49,482 bases of DNA, taken from assembly GCA_003151235.1 (NCBI GenBank), contig PLWZ01000054.1, positions 1-49,482 of the forward strand. Reading direction: 5' to 3'. Source of the DNA: Acidimicrobiaceae bacterium (lineage in GTDB: Bacteria > Actinomycetota > Acidimicrobiia > Acidimicrobiales > RAAP-2). Below are positions 9,613 through 19,399 of the stretch, in pieces. Both the position numbers and the translations under genes were made by a program. The stretch's first letter is position 1. Each line of letters starts with the position of its first letter. The notes beneath the pieces were generated by a model. The model was not told the origin of the DNA, did not search any database, and worked only from the letters and a program-made list of their open reading frames with translations.

Positions 9613-9714
9613 CCCCCTCGTTACTCCCGGCGGCTCCCCGGCTTATCTACGGTCTTGCGCCGCCCTGGTGGCACGGACCCAATCGGTCGTGGTGGGGGTT
9701 GACCATCACGAGCC

Positions 9715-10296
9715 TCATCTGGTCGAGCGAAACGTCGCGACGAACTGCCAGCGCGGGCCCCTTCGGGCCCTCCATTCGAAGCCGTGAGACTCAGCGAGCT
9801 CCCTCAGCGGCGACGCTGCGATGAAGTCGCTGTCCCGGCGCGTCTCGGCGACCGCCAAGGTGCCGCCCGGGCGCAGCACCCGGTGGACGTCGTCGAGACA
9901 CGCACCGGGGTCGGGCAACTCGCCCAGCACAGTGGCGATGAAGACCGCGTCGAAACACCGTTCAGTGAACGGGAGGGCTGCCCCGTCGGCCTGAACGCTG
10001 ACGATCCCCGGCGCGCCGCATGTCCGTTGGCGAGCCAACCGAAGCATTGGGAGCTGCAGGTCGAGCAACACCAGAGGGCCGCCGCCGATGGCCTCCTTGA
10101 TGAACGGGCTGAAGAAGCCGGGGCCGCACCCGAGCTCGAGCACGGCGGCACCCGACCCGAGCGCCGTTGCTCTCACCGTCCGACGAGGGGACTGGACGAG
10201 GCGGCGGGCCGGATGGAGCAGTGACCCCGCGTGGTCGGCCGGGAACACCTTTCCCTTCCCGAGCCCGAACTCGGCCGTCCCGGAGACCTCGGCCAT
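9715..10296 (-). CDS. Class I SAM-dependent methyltransferase
   Basis: The protein is 193 residues. Motif I is AVLELGCGPGFFSPF, an acidic residue ends the next strand in LVLLDLQLPML, and motif IV/post-IV are in CFDAVFIATVLGELPD and HRVLRPGGTLAVAE. These are features of the Methyltransf_11 (UbiE-like) group. ATG 10296 is preferred because the longer frame runs into the promoter of the divergent fur-type gene. The substrate is unknown. It is convergent with the APH-fold kinase; about 100 bp between them show no clear terminator. Confidence 0.82.
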   Translation of the reverse strand: MAEVSGTAEFGLGKGKVFPADHAGSLLHPARRLVQSPRRTVRATALGSGAAVLELGCGPGFFSPFIKEAIGGGPLVLLDLQLPMLRLARQRTCGAPGIVSVQADGAALPFTERCFDAVFIATVLGELPDPGACLDDVHRVLRPGGTLAVAETRRDSDFIAASPLRELAESHGFEWRARRGPRWQFVATFRSTR

Positions 10297-10321
10297 CTCG
10301 TCAGTATGCCCCCGGGGGATT

Positions 10322-10360
10322 TCAACAACAATTGTAGAAAAACAACGATTGGTGATAGTC
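10322..10360 (+). promoter_or_regulatory. Candidate Fur/PerR-type operator and promoter
   Basis: This AT-rich patch stands out in high-GC DNA. It contains the perfect palindrome ACAATTGT (10328-10335) and TTGT-N6-ACAA (10332-10345), directly upstream of the fur-family start at 10371. Fur and PerR proteins bind AT-rich inverted repeats and usually autoregulate. Operator identity is inferred from position and symmetry. A -10-like GATAGT lies at about 10353. Confidence 0.5.
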
Positions 10361-10370
10361 TGATCGGGCA

Positions 10371-10820
10371 ATGAAGTCGCCCGAAGAGCTCACCGACCTG
10401 TTCCGGGTCAACGGCCGCAAGGTCACGGCGCAGCGCCAGTGCATCTTTCGGGTGCTGCAGGGCAACGTCACCCACCCGTCCGCGGAGTCGGTCTACGAGG
10501 CGGTGCGCTCCGAGATGGAGACCATCTCGCTCAAGACCGTCTACCAAACCCTCTACGAGCTGAGCGAGCTCGGTGAGCTCACGACGCTCGACGTTGGCAC
10601 CGGGGCGGTTCGATTCGACCCGAACGTGGAGGACCAGCACCATCACCTGGTCTGCCGCCGCTGCGGCAAGGTCCGGGACCTGCACGTTGACTTCGACGGG
10701 TTGGAGGTCCCGCCCGCAGCGGCACAGGGCTACGACGTGTCGAGCGCCGAGGTCGTGTTCCGGGGTCTGTGCGACGAGTGCCGCCAGGCCAACGCCGTAC
10801 CGGCCCGACGGAGCGCCTGA
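10371..10820 (+). CDS. Fur-family metalloregulator (PerR-like)
   Basis: The protein is 149 residues. A winged-helix N-terminal half with VTAQRQCIFRVLQ and ISLKTVYQTLYELSELG precedes the metal-binding half with DQHHHLVCRRCGKVRDLH and a second CxxC in LCDEC. The two CxxC pairs form the structural zinc site, and the HHH region is the regulatory metal site. A rubrerythrin gene follows 51 bp downstream in the same direction, which favours a peroxide-sensing PerR role over iron or zinc control. That specificity is inferred. The ATG lies below an AT-rich palindromic region consistent with autoregulation. Confidence 0.88.
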   Translation: MKSPEELTDLFRVNGRKVTAQRQCIFRVLQGNVTHPSAESVYEAVRSEMETISLKTVYQTLYELSELGELTTLDVGTGAVRFDPNVEDQHHHLVCRRCGKVRDLHVDFDGLEVPPAAAQGYDVSSAEVVFRGLCDECRQANAVPARRSA

Positions 10821-10871
10821 ACATTTCTGAACGCGAGAAAACAACGCGAGAAAAGAAAGAGAGGAGCGGTC

Positions 10872-11291
<420 letters not shown>

Positions 11292-11296
11292 GCGCG

Positions 11297-11923
11297 GTGA
11301 GCGAGCACCCGGTCCGACCCCTCGGGCTCGACGACATCACCGATCTGCGCGCGTACGAGCGGGTGCGCGACGACTACCGGCGGCGCGTGATCGAACTCAA
11401 GCGGCGGCGGCGGGTGGGGCTCGGCCCCGTCGTCTCGCTCGTCTTCGAGAACCAAGAGACGGTGCGGTTCCAGATCCAAGAGATGGCGCGGGCCGAGCAG
11501 ATCACCACCGACGACGGCATCAGGGACGAGCTCGAGGTTTACAACCGCCTGCTGCCCGGCGACGGTGAGCTGTCGGCCACGATGTTCATCGAGCTGACCA
11601 GCGACGACCAGCTGCGCGAGTGGCTGCCCCGCCTGGTCGGGATCGAGCGGGCGGTCGGGATCGAGCTCGGCTCGGGCGAGGTCGCGATGAGCACGCCCGA
11701 GGTGTCCCACGCCGAGGCGCTGACCCGGGATGACGTCACCCCGGCGGTCCATTACGTCCGTTTTGCGCTCTCTCCGGGCCAGATCGAGGCCCTCGAGGCC
11801 GGCCCGGCGGCACTGGTTGCCCGCCACCCCGCGTATGAGGTCCGGACCCCCCTCGAGGACGCCACCCGGGCCGAACTGGCCGGTGACCTCCGGGGGTCGG
11901 CCCCCCTGACACCCCTCATCTGA
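11297..11923 (+). CDS. DUF3501 family protein
   Basis: The protein is 208 residues, starting at GTG 11297, five bases after the rubrerythrin stop. It begins [20 protein letters not shown] and includes [26 protein letters not shown], the conserved core of DUF3501. No catalytic motif, membrane segment or cysteine cluster is visible. In other bacteria DUF3501 genes lie beside rubrerythrin, often with a GlpC-like Fe-S protein (absent here), so a role in peroxide or iron redox handling is inferred. Translation is probably coupled to rubrerythrin. Confidence 0.82.
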   Translation: MSEHPVRPLGLDDITDLRAYERVRDDYRRRVIELKRRRRVGLGPVVSLVFENQETVRFQIQEMARAEQITTDDGIRDELEVYNRLLPGDGELSATMFIELTSDDQLREWLPRLVGIERAVGIELGSGEVAMSTPEVSHAEALTRDDVTPAVHYVRFALSPGQIEALEAGPAALVARHPAYEVRTPLEDATRAELAGDLRGSAPLTPLI

Positions 11924-11975
11924 GCCGAAATACCGCTCACCAGGACGTTTTCTGCCCTTCCCCGGGCGTCTGACC

Positions 11976-12004
11976 TTTACAGGACGCGGGGCGTGGGCCA
12001 TAAT
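11976..12004 (+). promoter_or_regulatory. Sigma-70-type promoter for the whiB gene
   Basis: TTTACA at 11976-11981 and CATAAT at 11999-12004 are separated by 17 bp, a near-consensus -35/-10 pair. Transcription would start near 12011 and leave a leader of about 80 nt before the WhiB start. Such a clear consensus promoter is uncommon in this high-GC window. Confidence 0.6.
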
Positions 12005-12094
12005 TCCCGTTCGGCCGATTTCGCCCGACCCCCCCTCGGGTGGCGGGCCGATCGGCGGAGCTGACCATATACCGCCGTGACGAGGATGTTTCCC

Positions 12095-12334
12095 ATGAGT
12101 GCCACCACGTGGCGCAAGCGTGCCGCCTGCCGGGGTCTCGATGCCGAGATCTTCTTTCCCGGGACAGACGAAGAAGTCGACGCAGCCGAGGCAAAGGCGA
12201 TCTGCGCCGTTTGCCCGGTCCGCCAGGCGTGCCTGGAGCACGCCCTGGGTTCGCGCGAGCGCGAGGGCGTCTGGGGAGGGACCACCGAGCGGGAGCGTCG
12301 GCGGATCGTCCGGCAGCGCCGCAAGTCCGCCTGA
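12095..12334 (+). CDS. WhiB-family Fe-S transcription factor
   Basis: This 79-residue protein has the four WhiB cysteines at C12, C37, C40 and C46 (RAACRGLD, then [11 protein letters not shown]), which ligate a 4Fe-4S cluster. A GVWGG turn and a basic C-terminus ([12 protein letters not shown]) follow for DNA or sigma-factor binding. ATG 12095 has an AGGA 10 bp upstream and is preferred over GTG 12077. WhiB proteins occur in Actinobacteria and their phages, which supports the lineage call. The nearest kin seem to be WhiB1/WhiB2-like, but a subclass is not assigned. Confidence 0.92.
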   Translation: MSATTWRKRAACRGLDAEIFFPGTDEEVDAAEAKAICAVCPVRQACLEHALGSREREGVWGGTTERERRRIVRQRRKSA

Positions 12335-12397
12335 GCGCGCACTCTTCGTCGTTCTCGCCCCCGGGCCCGCGTCGAGCGGGCAAGTATCGTGCGGCCG

Positions 12398-13573
12398 ATG
12401 GATTTCGACTTAGCCCCCGAACTCGAGGAGCTTCGCCAGAGCGTCCGTCGCCTCGCCCGTGACAAGGTCAAACCCCGCGCGCGCGAGATCGACAAGACCG
12501 GCGAGTATCCGACCGACATCTTCGAGGCCTTCCGTGACGCCGGCCTCCTCGGTCTCTGCATCCCCGAGGCCCTCGGAGGCTCCGGCGCGGGCATCCTCGG
12601 ACTGGCCCTCGCCATCGAGGAGGTGGCCAAGTACTCGAATACCGCCGCCCTGATGCTCCTGCTCACGAGGCTCCCGACCGGGCCGGTGCTGATCGCCGGG
12701 ACCGAGGACCAGAAGACCAAGTACCTCCCCGGTATCGCCGACGGCTCGTATCGGGCCGGCTTCGGCCTGTCGGAGCCCCAGGCCGGCAGCGACGTCATGG
12801 GCATGCGGACCCGCGCCGTGCCGGACCCCGACCACAAGGACGGCTGGGTGTTGACCGGCACCAAGTGCTGGATGTCCGGGGTGGCGCAGGCCGACTGGTA
12901 CACGGTGTTCGCGAAGACCTCCGAGCCGACCAGCCGGGCCCATGACTCGATCACGGCGTTCATCGTCGAGCGAGGTTGGGAGGGAGTCTCGGTAGGACGG
13001 CTCGATCACAAGATGGGTGTCCGCGGGGTCGATACCGGCGAACTGCTGCTCGACGGGGTGAAGGTCCCGCCCGAGAACGTCATCGGCGAGGTCGGCGGGT
13101 TCCGGCTGGCCATGCTGGGGTTGAACGCGATGCGCCCGATCGTTGCCGCGCGCGGCATCGGGCTGGCCGAGGGTGCCCTCATGTACGCGACCGAGTACGT
13201 GAAGCAACGCCAGGCCTTCGGCAAGACCATCGCGGACTTCCAGGGGATCCAGTGGGAGATCGCCAAGTGTGCGGTCGACATCGAGGCGGCCCGGCTCCTC
13301 ACCTACCGGTCCGCGGTCATGGCCGACCAGGGCAAGTTCACCAAGGAGTACGTGCCCTACCTGTCGATGGCCAAGTACCACGCCACCGAGCTGGCCGTTC
13401 GGGCGTCCGGGCTGGCCGTCCAGTTGCTCGGCGCGGCCGGGTACATGGAGGATCATCCGACCGAGCAGTGGTACCGGGATGCCAAGCAGCTGACCATCGT
13501 CGAGGGGACCTCCCAGGTCCAGCTGGGCCTGATCAGCAGGGGAGTGCTCGACGGCGATCTCTGGTGGGACTGA
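12398..13573 (+). CDS. Acyl-CoA dehydrogenase
   Basis: The protein is 391 residues. The family signatures are [15 protein letters not shown] (FAD/substrate), TGTKCWMSG, and the C-terminal [20 protein letters not shown]. The catalytic glutamate is in [17 protein letters not shown]. The enzyme introduces a trans-2 double bond into acyl-CoA and passes electrons to ETF. ATG 12398 starts [17 protein letters not shown], a normal N-terminus for the family. Chain-length specificity cannot be read from sequence. Its stop is immediately followed by the trpD GTG, so the two may be cotranscribed without a functional link. Confidence 0.93.
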   Translation: MDFDLAPELEELRQSVRRLARDKVKPRAREIDKTGEYPTDIFEAFRDAGLLGLCIPEALGGSGAGILGLALAIEEVAKYSNTAALMLLLTRLPTGPVLIAGTEDQKTKYLPGIADGSYRAGFGLSEPQAGSDVMGMRTRAVPDPDHKDGWVLTGTKCWMSGVAQADWYTVFAKTSEPTSRAHDSITAFIVERGWEGVSVGRLDHKMGVRGVDTGELLLDGVKVPPENVIGEVGGFRLAMLGLNAMRPIVAARGIGLAEGALMYATEYVKQRQAFGKTIADFQGIQWEIAKCAVDIEAARLLTYRSAVMADQGKFTKEYVPYLSMAKYHATELAVRASGLAVQLLGAAGYMEDHPTEQWYRDAKQLTIVEGTSQVQLGLISRGVLDGDLWWD

Positions 13574-14647
13574 GTGGCGGCCGCATTCGAGGACCTGGGC
13601 GGGTGGCCCGGGGTCCTCGGCCGTCTCGTGGCCGGCGAGTCTCTCGGCGCTGACGATGCCGAATGTGCGCTCGGACAGGTCCTCACCGGCGAAGCAACCG
13701 AGCCGCAGATAGCGGCGTTCGCGATCGCGCTTCGCACCAAGGGCGAGACGGTCGAAGAGATGCGGGGCCTGGTGCGGGCGATGCTCGTCCACGCCGTCCC
13801 GTTGGTGATCGAGGGAGACCTGCTCGATGTGGTCGGGACGGGCGGCGACAGGCTGGGCAGCATCAACGTCACGACGCTGGCCGCGTTCATCGCGGCCGGC
13901 GCAGGGGCGAAGGTCTGCAAACACGGAAATCGTGCGGCCTCCTCCTCGGTCGGCGCCGCCGACGTGCTCGAGGCGCTCGGCGTCGTCGCCGATCTCGGTC
14001 CGACCGGCGTTGCCGCTTGCGTGGCCGAGGCCGGGATCGGCTTCTGCTTCGCGCAGCGCTTCCACCCCGGGTTTCGCTTCGTTGGCCCGGTGCGCCGTCA
14101 GCTCGGGGTGCCGACCGTCTTCAATTTCCTCGGCCCGTTGGCCAACCCCGCCGGTGCTCGCTTCCAGCTCGTCGGGGTGAGCGATCCGGCAATGGCCGAA
14201 AAGATGGCCGGGGTGCTCGGTGCGAACGGCAGCCGACGGGCGATGGTGATCCACGCCGACGACGGGCTCGATGAGCTCAGCGTCACGTCCCCGTCGACGG
14301 TCGTCGAGCTGACCGGCGACGGCACGGACTACGAGCTGCGCAGGTGGCGCCTGGACGCGACGGACCTCGGGCTGCCTCGGGCGACGATGGCGGATCTCTC
14401 AGGCGGCGACGCCGCCTTCAACGCGTCGGCTATTCGGGCCGTGCTCGCCGGGGCGACCGGGGCGCATCGCGACATCGGGACCTTGAACGCCGCCGCGGCG
14501 TTGATGGTGTTGGGAATGGCGGACGACATGACGTCCGGTCTCGCTCTGGCCAACGATGCAATCGACAACGGCGCGGCGGCATCGGCACTTGAGCGGATGA
14601 TCGAGGTGTCGTGCCGGGAAGCGCTTGTCCAGGACGCTCCGGCCTGA
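13574..14647 (+). CDS. trpD: Anthranilate phosphoribosyltransferase
   Basis: This 357-residue enzyme of tryptophan biosynthesis transfers phosphoribose from PRPP to anthranilate. The PRPP-binding motif DVVGTGGDRLGSINVTT, the anthranilate-site KHGNRAASSSVGAADVLEALG, and NFLGPLANPAGARFQLVGV are all present. The GTG start follows the preceding stop codon with no gap. No other trp genes are nearby, so trpD is isolated from the rest of the pathway, as is common in this group. Confidence 0.95.
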   Translation: MAAAFEDLGGWPGVLGRLVAGESLGADDAECALGQVLTGEATEPQIAAFAIALRTKGETVEEMRGLVRAMLVHAVPLVIEGDLLDVVGTGGDRLGSINVTTLAAFIAAGAGAKVCKHGNRAASSSVGAADVLEALGVVADLGPTGVAACVAEAGIGFCFAQRFHPGFRFVGPVRRQLGVPTVFNFLGPLANPAGARFQLVGVSDPAMAEKMAGVLGANGSRRAMVIHADDGLDELSVTSPSTVVELTGDGTDYELRRWRLDATDLGLPRATMADLSGGDAAFNASAIRAVLAGATGAHRDIGTLNAAAALMVLGMADDMTSGLALANDAIDNGAAASALERMIEVSCREALVQDAPA

Positions 14648-14667
14648 ATAGCGGCCCCGGAGACCGG

Positions 14668-15399
14668 TCAGAAGCCGGTCACGTACCAGTGCCCGTTTTG
14701 GCGGATCAACGGCAGCAGGAACGGGGACGAGTTGGTCGTCCCGATCGCGGACGCGTACAACTGGTCGAAGGTGTGCCCCTTGCCGACGTTGCGATTTCGG
14801 TTTGAGAGGCATCGTCCGCTCGAGCCCACGCAGACGCGGCCGATGATCACGAAGACGGCCCGATTCCCGCTGGTGGTGATGGTGCCCACGGTGAGGCTCG
14901 TGTACTTGACGTGCTGGATCGTGAGTTGCTTCAGGTCGCTCGCGCACTTCGAAGTTTGGCCGGGCGGCGCGAGCGTGCAGATCTGGCCGTAGTTGCCGCT
15001 GTTCAGGTCGGCGAGGGTGGCCGATGCGACGGACGTGGTGCTGCCCGTCGCGGAGGTCGTCCCCCCGAACACCGCGTAGATGCCGCCGCCGACGACCGCG
15101 ATGACCAGAACCAAGATGGCCACGGTCACGAGGACCGGGTTCCGGACCAGCGACGACCTATTCGGGGTGTCAGGAAGTATCGCCGGGCCGGCGTCGTGAA
15201 CGTCTCCGGCCCGCCCGACGGCCTCCCCGGCGCTCCCGGGCACGGTCGGTGCGACGGCTCGATCGTCTTCAGTTTGGACCGACGGCTCCGGCGCAGCCTC
15301 GCCGGCACCCACAGACTCGGAGGCGGAGCGGGCTTCGGGTGGGTACCACTTCCCGTCCGACGCCTGCCACCAACCCGCACCCTGGGATACATCGCTCAT
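14668..15399 (-). CDS. Single-pass membrane protein with N-terminal WWQASDGKWYPP motif
   Basis: The protein is 243 residues. It begins MSDVSQGAGWWQASDGKWYP, a short aromatic motif related to the DUF2510-like segment found at the N-termini of many actinobacterial membrane proteins. An acidic, disordered cytoplasmic region follows, then one membrane helix (PVLVTVAILVLVIAVVGGGI). The extracytoplasmic domain has four cysteines (ICTLAPP, SKCASD, RVCVGSSGRC) that could form disulfides. The extracellular domain is not recognised. A 6-bp inverted repeat (14662-14667 / 14675-14680) at the convergent junction with trpD may act as a weak terminator. Confidence 0.75.
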   Translation of the reverse strand: MSDVSQGAGWWQASDGKWYPPEARSASESVGAGEAAPEPSVQTEDDRAVAPTVPGSAGEAVGRAGDVHDAGPAILPDTPNRSSLVRNPVLVTVAILVLVIAVVGGGIYAVFGGTTSATGSTTSVASATLADLNSGNYGQICTLAPPGQTSKCASDLKQLTIQHVKYTSLTVGTITTSGNRAVFVIIGRVCVGSSGRCLSNRNRNVGKGHTFDQLYASAIGTTNSSPFLLPLIRQNGHWYVTGF

Positions 15400-15521
15400 G
15401 TGGGTTGTCCCGCCTCCGATCGAACGTCCTGGCCCATGCCCTGAGCCGACTCTAGGCAACGCCGGTCGCTGGAGTCGCGGCGGATGCTCGGGTCGTCGAA
15501 GGGCGTCCCGATCTCGTCGGG

Positions 15522-17072
15522 CTACACACCCCCGTGCAACACGTCGTGGATGACCACACGGCCGACGTGGAACGCGAGACGCACGAGGCCCAGTTTCTCG
15601 GAGAAGGACAGCGAGGAGAGCGTTGCCCCGTCGTCGTCGATGTCCCCCCACCCGAGCTGCACGTACCGGCGGTCCACCTCTTCGAGTGCCGCAGAGATGT
15701 CGACTCCGGCCAGGTAGCCACCCAGGTCCCTCGTCATCCACGCGCGCATGTCCCGATAGCCGTGGGCGAAGTCGCTCTGGCGGAACTTGATGTCGAAGAA
15801 CCCGCCGAAGTGGAAGAAGAACGACCCGGCCAGTGGCTTGGTTTGCGGGTCGATCCTCTCGTCGACGGCCGGTGAGACCACCTCGACCTTGACGCTGTCG
15901 CGGCCCTCAAGCCCGCTTGCGGCGTGGACGAGGGTGTCGAGGAGTGCGGACCAATCGTCGGAGGGTCCCGGCTGGTGTTCGGCCGGAGTGCGCTTCGCGG
16001 CCGTGGCGACGTGTACCTGGCTCTCCCGAACCTTGTCGATCGCTCCGGTGAGCGCGGCGGTGAGGTTGTCCCGGACCAGCGCGGCCTGCGCGTCGGAGAG
16101 GCCGGCGTCGCCGATGCCCGAATCGATGCCGGCGAGGACGGCCGGCGCCACCGAGTCGACCCACTCGAGACGCGAGTTCGTCTTCTCCAAGCGCTTCAGA
16201 TCCTCGTAGATGGTCTGGCTCCGGCCGATCCCGACCGAGTGGATGGCCGTGCGCACCCAGGGCGGCTCGGGGGCGCTCCCGGCCCACGTCGGCGAGGGCG
16301 TCGGCGGGATCGCGTTCGGGTGGATGAGGAGGTAGAGGCGATCGTCGTCGCTCCCGACCTGCTGGGCCAGGTCGATGGTGCGGCCGAGCGGCTCGTTGTC
16401 GACCGTGCCGCCGTCGGTGTACCAGAACAGCCCGTCATCGGGGAAGCCCTGGAGCCCGGCGGCCCGGTACTGGGCCGCGTCCGCTTTCCTGTCGAGCCGC
16501 TTCGCCGGGAAGCCGATCGCATTCGACCCCGATGCGATCGCCGCCTGGGCGTGGGTCAGATAGCCGGCCGAGTCGACCGCATTGGTGAGGGTGACCTGGT
16601 ACCAGTCGAGGAACGTCGAGGCCGAGACGGTGGTGTGCTGGGTCAGCTCGGGTAGGTCGTAGGTCAAACCGGCGAGGCTCGCGAGTGCCATCGACAGCCA
16701 CACCGGCTGTTGTTGCCAGGTCGATGCCGGCCCTTCGGGAGTTCCACCCGACCCGAGCACCTTCGTGGCCATCTCGCTCAGGGCGCCCGACGACAGGGGC
16801 GATGCGGTCGAGCTGGTCCTCATCGCCTTGAACGAGACGTTGTCGACCCAGGCCGCGGCCAACAGGTCGACCGGGTCGACGCCCCGGAGGAGTGCACGCG
16901 CCGTCAGCAGGGCGGTGATCGAGCCCGCCGAGGCCGCCGCGATCGAGTCGATGACCAATGTCTCTTCGCCGAGGGACTTCGCAGCCACGATCAACGCGGC
17001 CAGCGCCCCGCCTTCGTAGGCACCGAGGGAGATCGCTCCGGGAATGGTCAGGGAAAGACGTAATCGCGACAT
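15522..17072 (-). CDS. Patatin-like phospholipase domain protein
   Basis: The protein is 516 residues. The N-terminal oxyanion-type glycine segment is IPGAISLGAYEGGALAAL, the nucleophile elbow is AAASAGSITALL (GXSXG variant), and the catalytic-dyad aspartate is in YTDGGTVDNEPLG. This order matches patatin/DUF3376 lipid acyl hydrolases. The remaining 250 residues show no known domain; they contain FFFHFGGFFDIKFRQSDFAHGYRD near the C-terminus, common to this long subfamily. GAGGG precedes the ATG. It is likely a lipase or lysophospholipase; no signal peptide is obvious. Confidence 0.83.
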   Translation of the reverse strand: MSRLRLSLTIPGAISLGAYEGGALAALIVAAKSLGEETLVIDSIAAASAGSITALLTARALLRGVDPVDLLAAAWVDNVSFKAMRTSSTASPLSSGALSEMATKVLGSGGTPEGPASTWQQQPVWLSMALASLAGLTYDLPELTQHTTVSASTFLDWYQVTLTNAVDSAGYLTHAQAAIASGSNAIGFPAKRLDRKADAAQYRAAGLQGFPDDGLFWYTDGGTVDNEPLGRTIDLAQQVGSDDDRLYLLIHPNAIPPTPSPTWAGSAPEPPWVRTAIHSVGIGRSQTIYEDLKRLEKTNSRLEWVDSVAPAVLAGIDSGIGDAGLSDAQAALVRDNLTAALTGAIDKVRESQVHVATAAKRTPAEHQPGPSDDWSALLDTLVHAASGLEGRDSVKVEVVSPAVDERIDPQTKPLAGSFFFHFGGFFDIKFRQSDFAHGYRDMRAWMTRDLGGYLAGVDISAALEEVDRRYVQLGWGDIDDDGATLSSLSFSEKLGLVRLAFHVGRVVIHDVLHGGV

Positions 17073-17166
17073 GGCCCTCGCTTTCCCGTGCTCGGACCGC
17101 TGTGCGCCCGGCTGATCAGGAGGCTATCGGCATGGATGGCTTGCCGAGAGCTGGCGAGCCGACCCT

Positions 17167-18225
17167 TTACTCGAGCGACCTCACCCACGCGCCGCCGGCG
17201 GCGCTGACGCGCCACATCGCGTTGGGCAGCGACACGGCGGCTCCCCGCCGACACAACGCCACGACGCAACCGCCGAACCCGGCCCCGGTCAAGCGGGCTC
17301 CGAAGACGTCGGTCATTGTGCAGAGGTCGCCGACGATGCGATCGAGGGTTGGCGTCGACACCTCGAAGTCGTCACGCAGCGAGTCATGGCTCTCGGTCAT
17401 GAGGCGACCGGCGACGGTCAGATCGCCGCTCGAGAGGGCGTGAGCGAACTCGCGCACGCGAGCCGTCTCCGTGACGACATGGGTCGCCCTCTTCCGAAGC
17501 ACCGGGTCCGAGAGGCGCCCGAGATCGGCCGTCGATGCGCGGCCAAGCCGGCTTCCGAGGATCATGGCCGCTTCCTCGCACTCGGATCGGCGGACCGCGT
17601 AGGGCGAACGATCCAGGCTGCGAGTCGTGCCCGAATCGACGACGACGACCTCGATGTCAGTCGGAATGGGAATGGGTTCGGTGTCGAGGGTGCTGAAGTC
17701 GATGAGCAGGGCATGCCCGGGCGATGCCGCCATGGCCACCAACGGGTCCATCAGCCCGACCGGGACGCCGATCGCGCCCTCGGCCCGCTGGCAGAGGCGT
17801 GCCACCTCGACCGGCATCGGTTCAACACCAAGAGCGAGCAGGAGCGCCACCGCGAAGGCCGCACTGGAAGAGAGGCCGACCCCGACCGGGAGATCCGAGC
17901 GGACCTCGGCGTGCCCGCCCGTGGTCGGCGAAACCAGTTCGACCAACGCGTTGGCCAGCCGCGCCCAGGAGGGGAGAGGGCCCGAGGCTGGGATCTCTGC
18001 GGTCATCGGGTCAAAATCCGTTCGAATCGTCACCCCGGATCCGGTGCCCGGCCGGTAGGTCACCTCGACCCCGAGATCGATGGCCATCGGGAGGGCCACG
18101 CCGCCGTTGTAGTCGGTGTGGTCCCCGATCAGGTTGACGCGGCCCGGCGCGAAGGCGAGGCGTCCCGAGCCCGGACCGGTCACCCCGGGAGCCTGCCACA
18201 GGTGATTCCGGTTTGACCCCGGCAC
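17167..18225 (-). CDS. galK: Galactokinase (GHMP kinase)
   Basis: The protein is 352 residues. It carries the galactokinase signature APGRVNLIGDHTDYNGG, the ATP-binding LPVGVGLSSSAAFAVALLLA (GHMP motif 2), the substrate-site GLMDPLVAMAA, and C-terminal GARLTGAGFGGCVVAL (motif 3). It phosphorylates galactose at C1 in the Leloir pathway. No galT or galE is adjacent. GTG 18225 is used; a GTG at 18183 is an alternative that still leaves the signature intact. Confidence 0.88.
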   Translation of the reverse strand: MPGSNRNHLWQAPGVTGPGSGRLAFAPGRVNLIGDHTDYNGGVALPMAIDLGVEVTYRPGTGSGVTIRTDFDPMTAEIPASGPLPSWARLANALVELVSPTTGGHAEVRSDLPVGVGLSSSAAFAVALLLALGVEPMPVEVARLCQRAEGAIGVPVGLMDPLVAMAASPGHALLIDFSTLDTEPIPIPTDIEVVVVDSGTTRSLDRSPYAVRRSECEEAAMILGSRLGRASTADLGRLSDPVLRKRATHVVTETARVREFAHALSSGDLTVAGRLMTESHDSLRDDFEVSTPTLDRIVGDLCTMTDVFGARLTGAGFGGCVVALCRRGAAVSLPNAMWRVSAAGGAWVRSLE

Positions 18226-18247
18226 ATCTGGCCATCACGATCGACCC

Positions 18248-19387
18248 ATGGGCGGACCTTTGACCGGCGTGAAGATCGTTGAGCTCGGCGGGATCGGGCC
18301 GGTGCCGTATGGATCGATGCTGTTGGCCGAGGCCGGCGCAGAGGTGCTCCGGATCACCCGTCCCGCGGCGCCGGGTGGGTTGGGCACGCCGGGCTCCGAT
18401 CTGCTCCTGCGAAGCCGGGCGTCGATCGGCGTCGACCTGAAGAGCGAGGGCGGCGTCGCGCTGGTGCTCGACCTGGTCGAACGGGCCGATGCGCTGGTCG
18501 AAGGGTTCCGGCCGGGGGTGACCGAGCGGATGGGTCTCGGCCCGACCGAATGCCTCGAGAGAAATCCGGCTCTCGTCTATGGGCGGATGACCGGTTGGGG
18601 GCAGCAGGGCCCGTGGGCGAATGCGGCCGGTCACGACATCAACTACATCGCGACCGCCGGCGCGCTGTGGCCGATCGGTCGGAAGGGAGAGCGTCCCGTC
18701 CCGCCGCTCAACCTGGTCGGCGACTTCGGCGGGGGCGGGATGCTCCTCGCCTTCGGTGTGGTCTCCGCATTGTGGGAGTCGGGACGATCAGGCAAGGGAC
18801 AGGTTGTCGACGCCGCGATGATGGATGGCGCAGCCTCGCTGATCACCATGCTCTTCTCCCACCGGGCGATGGGCGCGTGGCAAGACGAGCGCGGCGTCAA
18901 CATGCTCGACACCGGTGCCCACTTCTACGAGGTCTACGAGACCGCCGACGGCGGGTACTTCGCCGTCGGGGCGATCGAGGCCCCGTTCTATGCCGCCCTC
19001 TTGCAGGGTCTCGGCCTGGACGGGGAGGACCTGCCTCACCAGATGGACCGGACCCGCTGGAGCGAGATGAAGGAGAAGTTCACGACGATCTTCGCCTCCA
19101 AGACCCGCGACGATTGGGTCGCCGCGTTCGAGGGCCTCGACGCGTGTGCCACCCCGGTCCTCACACCAGCGGAGGCCCCGGGGAATCCTCACGTCTCGGC
19201 GCGTAAGACCTTCATCGAGATAGACGGCATCGCCCAGCCGGGGACGGCCCCGCGCTTCGAACGGACGCAGGGTGAAGCCGAAGCGGGTCGCTATGTCACC
19301 GGAGCCGACGCCGACGCCATCCTCGAGACATGGGGCCTCGAGCCAGCGAGGCTCAGCGCGCTGCGCGACGGTGGATCGCTCGCCTGA
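18248..19387 (+). CDS. Family III CoA transferase, alpha-methylacyl-CoA racemase-like
   Basis: The protein is 379 residues. It begins LTGVKIVELGGIGPVPYGSM and contains SIGVDLKSEGG, typical of CaiB/BaiF family III proteins. Residues matching the racemase catalytic set of mycobacterial MCR are visible: His-Asp in AGHDINYIATAGAL, Asp in VGDFGGGGMLL, and Glu in VGAIEAPFYAALLQGLG. The enzyme would epimerise the 2-methyl group of branched acyl-CoA before beta-oxidation, which fits the acyl-CoA dehydrogenase a few kilobases away. Confidence 0.87.
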   Translation: MGGPLTGVKIVELGGIGPVPYGSMLLAEAGAEVLRITRPAAPGGLGTPGSDLLLRSRASIGVDLKSEGGVALVLDLVERADALVEGFRPGVTERMGLGPTECLERNPALVYGRMTGWGQQGPWANAAGHDINYIATAGALWPIGRKGERPVPPLNLVGDFGGGGMLLAFGVVSALWESGRSGKGQVVDAAMMDGAASLITMLFSHRAMGAWQDERGVNMLDTGAHFYEVYETADGGYFAVGAIEAPFYAALLQGLGLDGEDLPHQMDRTRWSEMKEKFTTIFASKTRDDWVAAFEGLDACATPVLTPAEAPGNPHVSARKTFIEIDGIAQPGTAPRFERTQGEAEAGRYVTGADADAILETWGLEPARLSALRDGGSLA

Positions 19388-19399
19388 GCGTCCGTTCGT

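Noticed and set aside
12410-14254. Minus-strand open frame of 614 codons
   Set aside because: It is antisense to the acyl-CoA dehydrogenase and trpD, whose family motifs are complete. High GC keeps antisense frames open.
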